A DNA stretch of 64,000 nucleotides from Diploptera punctata (taxonomy: Eukaryota; Arthropoda; Insecta; Blattodea; Blaberidae), in assembly GCA_030220185.1 (NCBI GenBank), contig JASPKZ010001233.1, positions 2,682,501 through 2,746,500 on the forward strand, written 5' to 3'. Positions 1 to 10,484 of this stretch are shown here, one piece after another (the first letter of the stretch is position 1; each line of letters starts with the position of its first letter). The notes below the pieces were generated by a model. That model made no database searches, was not told where the DNA came from, and saw only the letters and a program-made list of their open reading frames with translations. A program made the translations under genes and the position numbers.

Positions 1-255
1 AAAAATATTTGTTCGGTCTAACATCATATTGTTGGTTTATGTTGACCGGGATATGAAGATTTTGGGTTTAGAATGATGGCAAAGAAAGCTATAAGATAGG
101 AACCACTGGAGGTATATTGTATTTTTTTCTTTCCTTATATACAGTTATTTATCGTAAGAGGCAGCGGGACATCGCTCGCACTGCCATCTTACGACTTCTA
201 TATCAAAAAAAGCATATTTAATGACAAAGAAACGATTTTTTATTTCGATGTTATA

Positions 256-325
256 TGCCTGGACGGGATTTGAACCCGGACCTTTCGATTTGTACTCGAG
301 GATGCTATCCATTACACCACCAGGC
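256..325 (-). tRNA. tRNA-like gene, anticodon ACA, copy 1 (probable pseudogene)
   Basis: A 70-nt tRNA-like unit on the minus strand. It has a near-complete acceptor stem (GCCTGG pairing with CCAGGC), a D-arm with AATGGATAGC, a T-arm GGGTTCAAATCCC and discriminator A. The anticodon loop reads GTACAAA, giving anticodon ACA (would decode UGU, Cys). Cys tRNAs normally carry GCA, so this is probably a tRNA-derived repeat or a tRNA-Arg-like pseudogene. It differs from the copy at 1031-1100 by one base, which breaks the outer anticodon-stem pair here. About 25 bp upstream is also shared with that copy. Confidence 0.6.
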
Positions 326-352
326 AAATCCAATACAAACACTTATTTTTCT

Positions 353-379
353 TATATATATATATATATATATATATAC
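353..379. repeat. (TA)n microsatellite
   Basis: Uninterrupted TA dinucleotides abut the start of the dispersed element that follows. Short AT runs flank many insertions in this window. Confidence 0.9.
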
Positions 380-919
380 ACTAGAAGTCCCGGCCACGCA
401 TTGCTGTGGCTTATATATACGTTAAAAATTTAAATTAAGTTGCTGTCTTTCAGCCAGATTACTTAAAAATAATACTTACACACGAAATTAATAATATTGA
501 AAAATAAAATAAACACTGAACACACTTAAATTATGAAATAATCAATATTTGTAATTCAATTTAAATTCGCGGTTGCAACAAATAGCACAGCCATCTGGAT
601 CTCTCTTTGTTAAATAATAAACCAATAACTTACCAAATAACCTTACACCGCCATATGTTAGTTTCGTATGGAACTCACAGATAATTTCACCGCCATCTGT
701 TAGAATCGTATGGAACTCACAGATAATTATAACTCTTTGTTAAATAATAAACAAATAATTTGCAATAAAAAATGCTACTATAAATTTAGTTATAAACTAC
801 CCTAAGTCTCAAGTTGGATCAAACTGCACACAGTGTGCAAAATTTCATTAAAATCGGTTCAGTAGTTTAGGATTGCATCGCGGACAAACAAGGTCACATG
901 AAATTTTTATATATTAAGA
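380..919 (+). repeat. Dispersed element with ACTAG...CCCGGC start and TTTATATATTAAGA end
   Basis: This begins with ACTAG followed by a CCCGGCCACGCATTGC motif. It ends with AAAATCGGTTCAGTAG, a CGGACAAACA box and TTTTTATATATTAAGA, an end pattern I associate with unclassified arthropod interspersed repeats. Inside, a block of about 41 bp (CACCGCCAT...GGAACTCACAGATAAT) is repeated in tandem at about 647-728. No coding sequence is seen. Related starts occur near 1971, 2346 and 58393, and a related end near 2968-3098. Confidence 0.55.
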
Positions 920-930
920 GATATATATAA

Positions 931-976
931 TTACAAGATGTAGCGACATCATACAAGTTCTCGCTACATCTTGTAA
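931..976. repeat. Perfect 16-bp hairpin
   Basis: TTACAAGATGTAGCGA at 931-946 is exactly reverse-complemented at 961-976, with a 14-nt loop. It lies between the dispersed element and the second tRNA-like copy. No other sign of an RNA gene or terminator is visible. Confidence 0.8.
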
Positions 977-1030
977 TAATGGAGGGGGGAAAAAAATATA
1001 TATAACAAAATAAGTGTTTGTATTAGATTT

Positions 1031-1100
1031 GCCTGGTGGTGTAATGGATAGCATCCTCGAGTACAAATCGAGAGGTCCGGGTTCAAATCCCGTCCAGGCA
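1031..1100 (+). tRNA. tRNA-like gene, anticodon ACA, copy 2
   Basis: The better-preserved copy of the unit at 256-325, in opposite orientation. The anticodon stem is five perfect pairs (CTCGA with TCGAG) around GTACAAA. T33 and purine 37 are in place, and A and B box sequences (TGGTGTAATGGATAGC and GGGTTCAAATCCC) are present. The acceptor stem pairs for six of seven positions. Homology between the copies covers about 25 bp of 5' flank and stops exactly at the tRNA 3' end. Anticodon ACA is not a normal eukaryotic Cys isoacceptor, so function is doubtful. Confidence 0.6.
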
Positions 1101-1960
1101 TTTATTTTTTTATGTCATATTAACCTTGCATTGCTCAGTGTCAGAAATTTAATTATAACACATATATCCTCCCCTACGATAGTGAGATATCATCTTCTCC
1201 ACTCAAGCTCCAAGTACAAATGTAAAAATTCTGGCCATGTTCTTTTTCGGTGTCTACTTGATAGAATCGGTGTAGAACTGTAATGTTTCTTTTTTCATAC
1301 ATATTTTCTGGGAACTACCTAAATAACTTTATTCTTTTGGAATTCGCTAAAATGCACATGCATTTTAAATATAAATGAACCGTGAACTAACGAAATATGC
1401 AATGATGTAAATTAATTATAAACTAAGCTTTTTTATTCTGAGTTATGTTTTAGGCCTCCCTTAAAAATAATACAAACAATGAATAGATGGTTCATTATAT
1501 ATAGTAAGTGGAAATTCAAGAAGAACATAACGTATTTTCACAAATGTCAGCTATTGTTCTCATCTTGAAAAAATAAATTGCATCGAAGATCCAAAACAAT
1601 TTATTTCCTTTTTCCTTCGGTATATGTATTATGAAAACAGAAATGATACATTCTTATAGCTTCCACATCATTCAATGTAAATTGTATTGTTTTCTTGAAA
1701 GGTTGCAAATTAGATCACATCTTCGCCATTCCACTGTAACTTGTTTGTATTGCACACATTCTATATATGATATTCCTTTGTTCAGTTGGCAGTAATTGAA
1801 TTGTTGCGCCATACATCCATGAAGACGTTCTCCGCTATATCACTGCAGTGGAACTGAACTCTACCATCGAACTTCCATAAGTGCAGAGTGCTTTGATATG
1901 AGGAACCGATAGTTTCCGGTGACTTATTTTTACAACATAGTAATTTCATCCATCTGTATT
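1101..1960. other. AT-rich non-coding stretch
   Basis: I see no gene, RNA structure or recognisable element here. Short open frames lack any protein-like motif. Confidence 0.6.
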
Positions 1961-1970
1961 TATATAAAAA

Positions 1971-2400
1971 ACTAGCTGATTACCCGGCGTTGCACGGAAA
2001 TTTACTTATCCCGATATGTTTAATTAATTATTGTATGCCAAGTCCAAACGGTCCCCGAAATCATACGGCCATCATCATCACCATAATCTTTATCATTATC
2101 ATCATCATCATCATCATCACCATCCTTCATCGGTGTGGAAAGCAACGGGAAGCTACCACACCTACAATTCCCTAGTAAAGCTGCAAGCATAGCATGAAAA
2201 TGCTATGATTGCAGTGAAGGACCTGCCTTCGGGCAGAATTACTATGAATGTATATGCCAAGTTTGATTTCGATTAAACAACAATTGGAATCGCTAGACTG
2301 TTATGGACTATGCCATTCCGAGCGATATCCCGCTGCCTTTTATAATACGTAATCTGGCGTTTCCCGGGAATCTACTTATCCCGATCTTCTTAGCATAAAT
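1971..2400 (+). repeat. Two starts of the CCCGGCGTTGC dispersed repeat
   Basis: ACTAGCTGATTACCCGGCG at about 1972 and AATCTGGCGTTTCCCGGGAA at about 2350 are both followed by near-identical text ending TACTTATCCCGAT. They are two diverged starts of the same element type, separated by a SINE insertion (2038-2255). Confidence 0.55.
2038..2255 (+). mobile_element. SINE-A, headless copy
   Basis: The body of SINE-A without its tRNA head. It runs from CCCGAAATCATACGGCCATC through an (ATC)n stretch, GGTGTGGAAAGCAACGGGAA and GCAGTGAAGGACCTGCC to GGGCAGAATTACTATGAATG. Full copies are at 53611-53940 and 58883-59212. Confidence 0.75.
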
Positions 2401-2510
2401 GAGCTGAAAGTAAAAAATGATTATTGTGAGTTACCCGTAAAAGATAGACATATGTTGTCGCGGACTTTTTTATATAATTTTTTGATATATTTAATTCTGT
2501 GTACTTTTTT

Positions 2511-2826
2511 TTCTTTTTTTTTTTTTTTTGTTCAATGCCCCAGATTGTCATTTTGACATTTCTGGTGTTCTCTCCTGGCATTGGCTTAATTGTAACCCAC
2601 TTTTGAAGTTGAGGCTCCTAGAAGGCGGAGTTACGTTGCCCCGATGGTAAGATGTGTGATAAATGATAATGAAGCGCCAGGAGAATTCTTAATCTAAGTT
2701 TCAGACCATGGGCAACCACAGGAAGGATTCCATGTAAGGAAAAATTCCTATGGTTTGAACTGGAATCGAACTCGGGACCTCGTGAACAGTAGTCAGAAAC
2801 GCTGACCATTAGCCGATGAGGCTGGT
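2511..2826 (-). mobile_element. SINE-B, full copy with poly(A) tail
   Basis: A tRNA-derived SINE on the minus strand. The head near 2826 has an A box (CTAATGGTCAGCGTTTCTGA) and a B box (GAGTTCGATTCC). The body ends in GGAGAGAACACCAGAAATGT and a poly(A) tract, seen as poly(T) at 2511-2530 on the plus strand. Other copies are at 53273-53575 and, partial, 9303-9500. Confidence 0.8.
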
Positions 2827-2967
2827 CTTCTGTATATCTTAATATGGTGTATTTGTTATGGTTTAGGCAGCATAAGTCATTTAAGCGTCCAAAAAGCTAC
2901 TTTTTTAGTGCACCGATGCTTTTTTTTTAGCTCCGTCCCTACAGCACGTACTATGTTATATATGTTA

Positions 2968-3098
2968 ATTGTCCCAGAAAAATATCTAAATGATGGGGGG
3001 AAAAAACCATTCAAATCGGTCAAGTACCGGTAGTTTTTGAGTCCATAAAAGAAGGGCAGACAGATCACAGTCATTTTTATAATACTTTTTATAGGCTC
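2968..3098 (+). repeat. 3' end of a dispersed repeat
   Basis: Contains CAAATCGGTCAAGTACC, GTTTTTGAGTCCATAAAAG and a GACAGATCACAGTCATTTTT run. This matches the terminal pattern of the element ending at 919. It directly abuts and truncates the Penelope remnant beyond it. Confidence 0.45.
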
Positions 3099-3099
3099 A

Positions 3100-3230
3100 A
3101 CAGATGACTGTTCCTTGTATCTAATCTCAAAATTGTGGCCAGTTTGACCAACAAAAATCCCGTTGCAATTGTGACAGACCAACTTGTATATACCAATTTT
3201 TTTGTAGTTACACCTGCTTACAACCAAGTT
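3100..3230 (-). pseudogene. Penelope-like element GIY-YIG endonuclease fragment
   Basis: Minus-strand translation gives a GIYKLVCHNCNGIFVGQTG stretch followed by HNFEIRYKEQ. This is the signature of the GIY-YIG nuclease domain at the C-terminus of Penelope-like retroelements (pattern GIYKL.C..C...YIGQTGR.F..R..EH). Here YIG has become FVG and the final H has become Q. The upstream RT is missing or frameshifted, and the downstream end is cut by the repeat at 2968-3098. PLE nucleases nick the target during insertion; this one is too fragmentary to work. Confidence 0.75.
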
Positions 3231-3352
3231 GTTCTAACTCCTCTTTGTAGCGTATTCCGAAGGAATAAAGCAATTGAGGTTGTTTTTCATGAAATAATTT
3301 CTCAATTTTTTTACAAATATTCACCGAAATTATGCAGCAGACATCGAAAATA

Positions 3353-3412
<60 letters not shown>

Positions 3413-3429
3413 CTTTATTTTAGCTGGCA

Positions 3430-3609
3430 AAGTAAAGTAAAGTGATCCCACAACAGACCCGGAGGCCCTTGGGGTAGTAGACAATCGGCACTTTATGTCA
3501 GCCGGGTTGTCAGCCCTGCGTGACGGCCGCCTTTACCCTAGAACAAGCGTCTGGTATTCATTTCCGTTAGAGGCTGAGTCGACCCCAGGGCCATAGTGCC
3601 GCCAGACGG
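3430..3609 (-). mobile_element. SINE-F, 5'-truncated, with 14-bp TSD
   Basis: Matches the SINE-F copy at 11420-11721 (GATCCCACAACAG, GGAGGCCCTTGGGG, GTCAGCCGGGTTGTCAGCC, CCCAGGGCCATAGTGCCGCC) but lacks the tRNA head. It is flanked by direct repeats TATTTTAGCTGGCA at 3416-3429 and 3610-3623, so the truncation happened at insertion. On the minus strand the tail is CTTTA-rich. Confidence 0.85.
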
Positions 3610-3623
3610 TATTTTAGCTGGCA

Positions 3624-3999
3624 GATTGAGAATAAAGTACTTAGGAAAATTTTTGGACCAAAGAGAGATGAACAGACTGGTGAATGGAGAAGACTTCATA
3701 ACAATAAACTACATGGTCTTTATGGAAAGCCAGATGTAATAAGAACAGTTAAGTCTCGTAGACTGCGATGTGCAGGACATGTTGCGCGTATGGGAAATGA
3801 AAGACGTTCATGGAAGCTTCTTGTAGGAAAGCCAGAGGGAAAACGCACAGTTGGTAGACCAAGAATGAGCTGGGAGAATAACATTAACTATGATTTGAGG
3901 GAAGTATATTATACAGGGAATGATTGGAAAACATTAGCTCAGGATAGGGATATATGGAAAGCTTATGTCCACGCGGCCATGAACTTATGGGTTCGATAG
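3624..3999 (+). pseudogene. RTE-1 LINE, C-terminal end
   Basis: One uninterrupted frame, without its N-terminus, reads ENKVLRKIFGPKRDEQTGEW, then RRLRCAGHVARMGNERR, LLVGKPEGKRTVGRPRMSWE and NINYDLREVYYTGNDWKTLA before a TAG stop. This is the conserved region downstream of the RT in the RTE-1 family, which recurs throughout the window. A (GTGA)n/(GTAA)n tail follows at about 4000-4027, as expected for RTE-like elements. The copy is severely 5'-truncated. Confidence 0.85.
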
Positions 4000-4221
4000 T
4001 TTCAGTGAGTAAGTGAGTAAGTGAGTAAGGCAGAGTTAAGGCTATAAGGCCTTCTCTTCCATTCAACCAGCGAAAATGCCCATGACCAGAATTTATATAT
4101 GCATGTATAGGCCTATATTAACGCCTAATCGCAGCGGCGCAATTTTTAATTCATCGAATCAACCTTGGCATATAGCAATTAATAAAAGCAGTAAATCAAC
4201 AAAATCGTACAATTAGGTATA

Positions 4222-4400
4222 GCAGTTCACGTGAAGCGAAAATTTAAAAATCGCTATAGCGGTCGCAGTTTTCGGTGTTTCACAACGAAAATCAGGATAA
4301 TAAAGCGAGGAAAGTGTCCTCCAAAAATCAATGAAATCCTATAATTAGAAGTGGAGGTTTATCTCAAACCCGAAATTAGAAATTCACTCTAGCACCCGAA
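4222..4400 (-). repeat. Partial copy of dispersed R element
   Basis: Shares GTGAAGCGAAAATTTAAAAA, TCGCTATAGCGG and AGTGGAGGTTTATC-type blocks with 43366-43650 and, in opposite orientation, with 58393-58775. Non-coding. Confidence 0.5.
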
Positions 4401-4584
4401 TTGTTTACTTCGTCACAATGTATAACATATAATTGAATTAATTCTTAAATTGTCGATGTATCCTGTTAGATGTATTGGTTAAATTTATTTATTCTTCTTT
4501 ATTATGAATGTCTCTACAATACAGTAGTTTTTCTACAACCCATTGTAAATTTTACTCCTCCATAAATCCCAATTCTCTGCAACA

Positions 4585-4760
4585 CTTTCCAGAGAATGTC
4601 AAATTCCCGTTTACCAAAGATGATTTACCACCTCAACCCTAAAGGCAAAAGAGACCTCGGAAGACCCTTCAACCGATGGAAAGATCAGTTTTTGTAGTCG
4701 CAGAACGGGTATCATCACCCAATACTGCATTCGGAAGAAGAAGAAGAAGAAGACTTTCTG
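4585..4760 (+). pseudogene. LINE C-terminal fragment with (GAA)n tail
   Basis: Translates as RMSNSRLPKMIYHLNPKGKR then DLGRPFNRWKDQFL and a TAG stop at 4695-4697. This is the PKGRRDxGRPxxRWKDQ end typical of several insect LINE families. An (AGA)n stretch follows at about 4735-4752. Confidence 0.65.
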
Positions 4761-4919
4761 TTAATCCCCTCGACACCACACTCCCATGCACTTCTAGAAC
4801 CCACATATTTTTGGTCTCCCCTTTCTTCTGTTGCACTCCGCTTCAAATTTTAATATCATGTTAGATACCCTGTCATCTGACATTCAGTCTTCTTTCTTCA
4901 ATAACTTATGGAACATCTT

Positions 4920-5356
4920 TTTTGCGCGATAGTGCGTTTTGTCGTACTTACCAGCAATGGCGACCATTATTGAAAGTTCAATTTCCTACATTTCGGGGGT
5001 TGCCAACCTAAATAACTATACTGTAATATTACATTTACACCCACGTGCGGGAAGTAAATCCACTGCCCTATATGTATACTACGTACAATGCATATACAGA
5101 AAATATCCAAAAAGCAGTGTTAATAGACATTATACGAAACAAATCACTGCATTTCAAATGAACTGAACTTTATTTGAAACAATATAAAACAATAAATACA
5201 TATTTGCAGCCATGCCATCAATAATCCTATAGTTTCAACTAATAAACATTGCCCATACTGTTAACGTTAGTCAATTGTTTATAATGAACGCAAATATTTC
5301 CAACAACGATATTATTTTACTATTATCTATTATTTTGAAAACACCATCGCGCAAAA
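4920..5356 (-). mobile_element. MITE-like element with TTTTGCGCGAT terminal inverted repeats
   Basis: TTTTGCGCGAT at 4920-4930 pairs with ATCGCGCAAAA at 5346-5356, and the similarity continues inward for about 10 bp. Both ends are homologous to the element at 38455-39193. The left portion here (to about 5190) matches that element's right end, and TAAACAATTGACTAACGTTA near 5280 matches its left end. The coding segment present there is absent here, so this looks like an internally deleted derivative. Confidence 0.65.
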
Positions 5357-5552
5357 TATAATGTACAACGCACGTTTGTGAAGTGTTTTACAGAATCTCG
5401 GAAATTTTTCCTCGCTTCTGTTAAAACCACTTCCCAACCTCGCATCGTAATATACTATTTGAACATCCATTATTTCTCTGATTTCAGTATTCCTAATTTT
5501 ATCTCTTCTTGAATTTTTAAAATTAATTTATATATTTTTAATAAAGCAATAG

Positions 5553-5760
5553 AAATCGGCCGCCGTGAACTAGTGGTTATACTCCTTGCCTCTATCCCGA
5601 GGGTCACGGGTTCAAACCCGACCGGGTCGATGTATTTTTTATGATGGAAAATTCCAAGGTGCAAGTACTCCGGGAGGAACTTTAAGCCGTGGGTTCCGAG
5701 TCTGAAGATTTTCAGGCTCGTAGAACATCCTTAAACCTGAATAAAAAATGCCTCTAAGTA
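5553..5760 (+). mobile_element. SINE-C, tRNA-headed
   Basis: A tRNA-like head carries A box TGAACTAGTGGTTATACTCC and B box GGGTTCAAACCC. The body contains AATTCCAAGGTGCAAGTACT, a GAGGAACTTTAAGCCGTGGG block and GTAGAACATCCTTAAACCTG. The exact 3' end is uncertain. It is the only copy in the window. Confidence 0.65.
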
Positions 5761-7369
5761 AAATTTACCGAATTTTCCCGTCCTAGTACTACGTTGATTT
5801 TCCTAGATGTCACTATGAGGTGGAACACTGATCACGGGGATCACTCAATGACATCTATCCGAAAACAAGTGCAATTAAACTAATATGGTTGAATTTCTAT
5901 CTTAATCCAATCGCTTCAGGTTTAAATGATCAATGCGTTTCTCCAGAAACCAGTTTTAAGTTACCGTAAATTATATTGCCTATTTTCAGACATTCAAAAC
6001 AAGCAAAAGATAACGGTACTTGAAAACACAATAAGGATGAAGGACAAAACACATTCCTCTATTATTCATAAATGTTAACAAAGGATGTACAAACTATGTA
6101 ACAACAGGGTTAAGCAAGTGTACCTCGTCTTCTGAGTTGAAGGCCATTTAACTGCCGGCGAATCTACCTCGTCTTTTGAGGCGAATGGGTTAAGGGAGAG
6201 AGTACATGTGTCTCGTTGAGAGAAACAAGGTTTACAAGACGGTGGAGAATAGAGTAATATAAAAATTAATCGGTAGATATTAAATTGGTTTCAAATTATA
6301 CAGGAATATACAGGTAATAACTTACGATTATCAATTATTTATTTTCATTACATTTAAATTAATTGGCATAAGAAATTGAGTTTCTTCACTTAATAATTAA
6401 ATGTGTATTTTGTAAACCAGTAAAATGGGACCGTAAATTCGACTTGCTGTGAAATTCACTTAGTTACCATTTATTGCGTGATTTTTTTTTTGTATCTATG
6501 ATGTTCTAACGCCTTTACTGTATCAGTTTCTTACATAAAATTATACATTTTGTGGTCAGAAAATGAATAGTTGCCCCGGAAAGATATTTAACCCACAAAC
6601 TGCAAATTGTTGGGAAAACGAAAAAAAGTTTAATGTTCATTTTGAGGCTAATAACTTTATTATATCATATACATTTTAATCTCTCATCCTATTGGAATCA
6701 TGCACAGCCAATTTGAATATAACATGCTAATAACTAAATACTAACAATTTAATACAGAATTAAGTGCAAACGTGATCTATCTCTATAGAGTGGAAAAATG
6801 ATCTAACACATATTAAACTAAAAATGCTATATTATGAAATTGAGATACATATTGAACACTGATTCAGTTAGAAAAATGTCTAACTTAATCAGTTTTCGGA
6901 ATTTATTTTCCATTTAATGTTATTTCGTTACATTGTTTGTCTTTCTTATTTTCACTCAATTTCTCTAAGATTCTGATTAAAATTCACGTGACTGTGGTGG
7001 AATGAATTTGCACATGTGCAATGATTGTTTTTCTGCACTCCTCCTCATGACTTGACTAACTACTTCCACCATTTTGTTACGTATAGATCACTATTCGCTT
7101 GAAAGCCAACTTTTAAAATAAATGAAACAGTTCTGGAAGAGAGTAGGGATAATTTTACATCCATCATGCCGTGATATTCTCCGGATAGATTACTAATCCA
7201 CTGAAAATTCAACTTACGAATTTTTGTGGGTTAGATCTATTCAATTGTTAAACTACTTCACTCAAAACATTGCTGTTATTGTTGAACTGTATAGTACAAT
7301 ATAATGACTTAATGACCTTTCAGAAAAAAAAAAGTTTAAAAAGTGGACGAACTACAATGTTCTTAGCAA
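5761..7369. other. AT-rich non-coding stretch
   Basis: No gene or recognised element. A short motif (TACCTCGTCTTCTGAG and TACCTCGTCTTTTGAG) is repeated at about 6121 and 6167. Otherwise I see nothing supportable. Confidence 0.6.
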
Positions 7370-7677
7370 GCGATTTATTGTCATAAGTATTGCCACGAGT
7401 GATTTCCAAATTATCGATAAGTTCACGAGTCACAAAGTAACGAATGAATTTATCTAGAGGGTTTGGAGATCAAGAGCGACATATATTAGGACTATTTAAC
7501 AAATAAAATTAAGCTGTTTACTCAAAAATCACTATTTAAATATTGTTACCGGTATTTTAAAATATTTATATATTTAATATAGACGGCGATATTTGAAAAC
7601 AAATCAGAAATGTGTGGTTATGTTTATTCGCTGCAACTTGATCATATTATTTATTGCCCAAATTGGATCGAAATATA

Positions 7678-9184
7678 CACTGCTCAAAAAAATTAGGGGA
7701 TATTGTAGAATTACCTATTAAGACTATGTTTTTTGGAATAGTATTAGATTCAATCACTTTCTATTACTCCAGGATAATGTAAACAAGAGTTTGAAGTTGT
7801 TACGTAACCTCGGACCACACCAGAGGGCAGTGTCTGTACTGTTGATGTGAAAGGGTGGTGTGGAGGTGAATGTTTTGTTGCTGTTTTTAAATCCAGTCCA
7901 GTTTTCAGTTAGTGAATGACTTGCCTTAGGGACAGTAATGCCTCGACAACGTGATTACCTGTACCAATGGCTTGGAGGGTCATAGGAAGGATGGAAGCTG
8001 GACAGACACAACAAGAGGTGGCACAAGCCATTTGGATGTCTCAAAGCGTGATTTCCAGACTTTGGAATCGTTTTCAAAGAACAGATACTGTTCACAGAAG
8101 AGCCGGACAAGTCGACCAAGGGCAACAACAGCAAGGGATGACCGTTACCTCATGTTAACAGCCCGTCGGAATAGACAGCAGAATGCAACTCAACTGCGAA
8201 ATACACTTCAAACAGCGACAGGACGCAGGGTGTCAACTCAAACTGCCCGTAATCGACTGCATATAAGTGGTATCTATGCCCGTAGGCCCATGGTGTGTAC
8301 CAGGTTAACTCCACAAACCGTAGAGATCGCAGAAACTGGGCGGAGGAACATCGTGGGTGGAGGCATGCCGAATGGAGATCAGTTCTTTGTTCTGATATGT
8401 CGCGATTCAACGTGGAATGTTATAGTCGGCGTGTATTCATCTGGAGGGGAAAAAGGGACACGAAACAATCAGCTTTTGTACGTGAAAGATCCCCATATGG
8501 TGGCGGTGGATTGATGGTGTGGGCAGGAGTCAGTAGTGGTGGACGTACGGACCTCTACGTCATCCAAGGTGGTACTTTGACTGCGGTAAGGTATAGAGAT
8601 GAGATTATCCGACCTTTTGTCGTGCCTTATGCTGGTGTCATAGGTGATTCTTTTCTTTTTATGGACAATAATGCACGACCCCACAGAGCTGGCTTGGTGG
8701 ACGACATGCTGGAAGTGGAGGGTATCGAGCGTATGCACTGGCCAGCTTCCTTCCCGGACTTAAATTTGATTGAGCATGTGTGGGATGCATTAGGCAGGTG
8801 CATTGCAGGCAGACCAGCACCTCCCACAACTGTTCCAGAGCTGCACATTGCTCTTATGGAAGAGTGGCCACGTATCCCCCAAGAACTCATTGCTAACCTC
8901 ATTGCATCAATGCCACACAGGTGTGAGGCAGTGCTGGCCGTTCGAGGAGACCATACACCATACTAAAGAAACATTTTCACCTTTGTTAATGCTGCTTTGT
9001 TTGTTTGCCATATTTTTAATCAGGATCTCTTTGACATCTGGTGTGGTATAGAGGTTACGTAATGACTTCAAACTCTTGTTTACATTCTTTTGGAGTAATA
9101 GAAAGTGATTGCATCTAATACTGTTCCTAAAAACATAGTCTTAATAGGTTATTCTACAATATCCCCTAATTTTTTTGAGCAGTG
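7678..9184 (+). mobile_element. Complete Tc1-like DNA transposon with ~147-bp TIRs
   Basis: The element starts CACTGCTCAAAAAAATTAGG and ends with its reverse complement, flanked by TA on both sides (7676-7677 and 9185-9186), the canonical Tc1/mariner TSD. Inverted repeats cover about 7678-7825 and 9037-9184, with roughly a dozen mismatches. One transposase region lies between them. At 1507 bp it is a normal full length for the family. The transposase is frameshifted, so this copy would need a helper to move. Confidence 0.93.
7938..8966 (+). pseudogene. Tc1-like transposase, three frameshifts
   Basis: Cuts and joins the element at TA sites. The N-terminal HTH region (VIGRMEAGQTQQEVAQAIWM) is followed by a GRPR-like spacer and then the DDE core. 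D1 lies in CSDMSRF, D2 in FMDNNARPHRA and E in PDLNLIEHVWD. I count 35 residues between D2 and E, one more than the usual Tc1 34. It ends MPHRCEAVLAVRGDHTPY, as family members often do. The reading frame shifts at about 7960, 8110 and 8320. The start is MPRQR at 7938. Confidence 0.9.
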
Positions 9185-9302
9185 TAGTAAGAATACATCT
9201 AGTACAGAAAAAACGAAACACATCAAATTGTATATTATAACCAATATTATAGGTTATTAATTTATTTTTTTAAACAACTCAGTAAAATCACAATTTAAAA
9301 AC

Positions 9303-9500
9303 ACATTTTTTTTTCAAATGCCCTAGGTTTGTCTTTCGACATTCCTGGTTTCTCTCCTAGCATGACATACTTGTAACCCACTTCTTAGGTTGGGGCGCCT
9401 GGAAGGCGGGGTTACGTTGCCCCGATGATATGATGGGTGACGATGATGATAATTGTGCGCCAGAAGAGTCCCTAATCCTAAGCTTAACCTAAGATGAATA
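9303..9500 (-). mobile_element. SINE-B, partial copy
   Basis: A poly(T) run, then AATGCCCTAGGTTTGTC, GGTTGGGGCGCCTGGAAGGC and GTTACGTTGCCCCGATGATA match the 3' half of SINE-B. The tRNA head is missing. Confidence 0.7.
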
Positions 9501-9520
9501 TGAATGATGATGATTGCGAT

Positions 9521-9570
9521 GGCCATATGATTTCGGGGACCGTTTGGACCTTAAAGTTTTCCTGACATTT
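9521..9570 (-). mobile_element. SINE-A, short fragment
   Basis: GGCCATATGATTTCGGGGAC and TTAAAGTTTTCCTGACAT match the middle of SINE-A at 53770-53820. It is fused to the SINE-B piece at 9303-9500. Confidence 0.65.
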
Positions 9571-9840
9571 ATTGAACACACAATTATCAAATGTGTAGAT
9601 CGAAGGAATCTGTTCACTATTTGCTATATTCAACGTATTTGTTGGAGAGTCAGTCACTGCAAAATAATGTTCTGATCTGTTCAGAATATTCAAATGGAGG
9701 AGCTTACTTTATGTTGGTAAACATAATTCGATAAATAGCCTGGTTAAACACGGCTGTCATTGGTTGTAAAACAAAATTCATTGAAACGTGATTGGTCAAT
9801 GGCTCCCATTTGGGACATGAGTTAAATATTCTAAAAAAAC

Positions 9841-10484
9841 GCATTTCTGACGCCCAGTTTTCCTTATTGTCCAGAACTTGCTGCCATAATATGTCAAATC
9901 CGGCATTGTCATTAATTCATGGAACTTCATTTTAATGTCTATTCGTGTTTGATATTATTTTTTTTAATTCTAAAGAGTCAATTGACGTTGACTGGTATGA
10001 ACCCGTGACCTTAGGGACCACAAACATATTATAATTTGTATATTGTTGAATTAAAAGGACACACAGTTGTATTTTGACGTACATTTTCGTTTAGGTCTGA
10101 CCCTAAGGCACATAAAAATAGCTACAAATGGAGAAGTTGATATAAGAGAGAGGTAAAATTCACATTAATTTTCAATTGATAACTTTCTAGAGTCAATGGG
10201 TTTTCATAGGGCTTTGTTTTTATTTTAAGGCTAACGAACTTGGGTCTACTTCTTGTTATGTAAAGGGGCATTGCCACCGCTCTACAAGCACGTGGGATAG
10301 AATGGTGCATTGCTATGCTATACATTTAAGTTGATTGTATAGTTGTTTTACTTTAATTGATAATTCATGCTTTATTTGGGCATGTGTAGTCTATATATAT
10401 TTGCAAGACTTTATGTTTAGTTATACAATTTTGTAGCAATATTACAACTATTTTATGAATTTTAATTATGTAAGTTTTTACATG
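9841..10484. other. AT-rich non-coding stretch
   Basis: No gene, RNA or recognised repeat is visible. Confidence 0.55.

Larger units (their letters stand above)
3357..4078 (-). mobile_element. 3' end of CR1/Jockey-like LINE, split by later insertions
   Basis: A (TAA)n run (3357-3411) leads into TTTATTTTAGCTGGCA. Its continuation, GGCAGAGTTAAGGC...CCTTCTCTTCC, resumes at about 4026-4078. This is the minus-strand form of the 3' end seen intact at 13928-14014, where the LINE ends TTAACTCTGCCAGGTAAAAT then (TTA)n. The interior 3430-4027 is a later SINE-F plus an RTE-1 fragment. The short GGCAG shared by both junctions is a plausible target duplication. Confidence 0.65.
7400..9840 (+). repeat. 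Dispersed ~850-bp repeat, copy 1, interrupted by Tc1 and SINE pieces
   Basis: Blocks at about 7430-7645, 9210-9300 and 9576-9840 match, in order, 11070-11310, 11730-11800 and 11805-12056. Shared text includes AACAAATCAGAAATGT, TAGGTTATTAATTTATTTTT and CATTGAAACGTGATTGGTCA. Removing the Tc1 (7678-9184) and SINE pieces (9303-9575) reconstitutes one repeat unit. No coding sequence is recognised. Confidence 0.75.
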
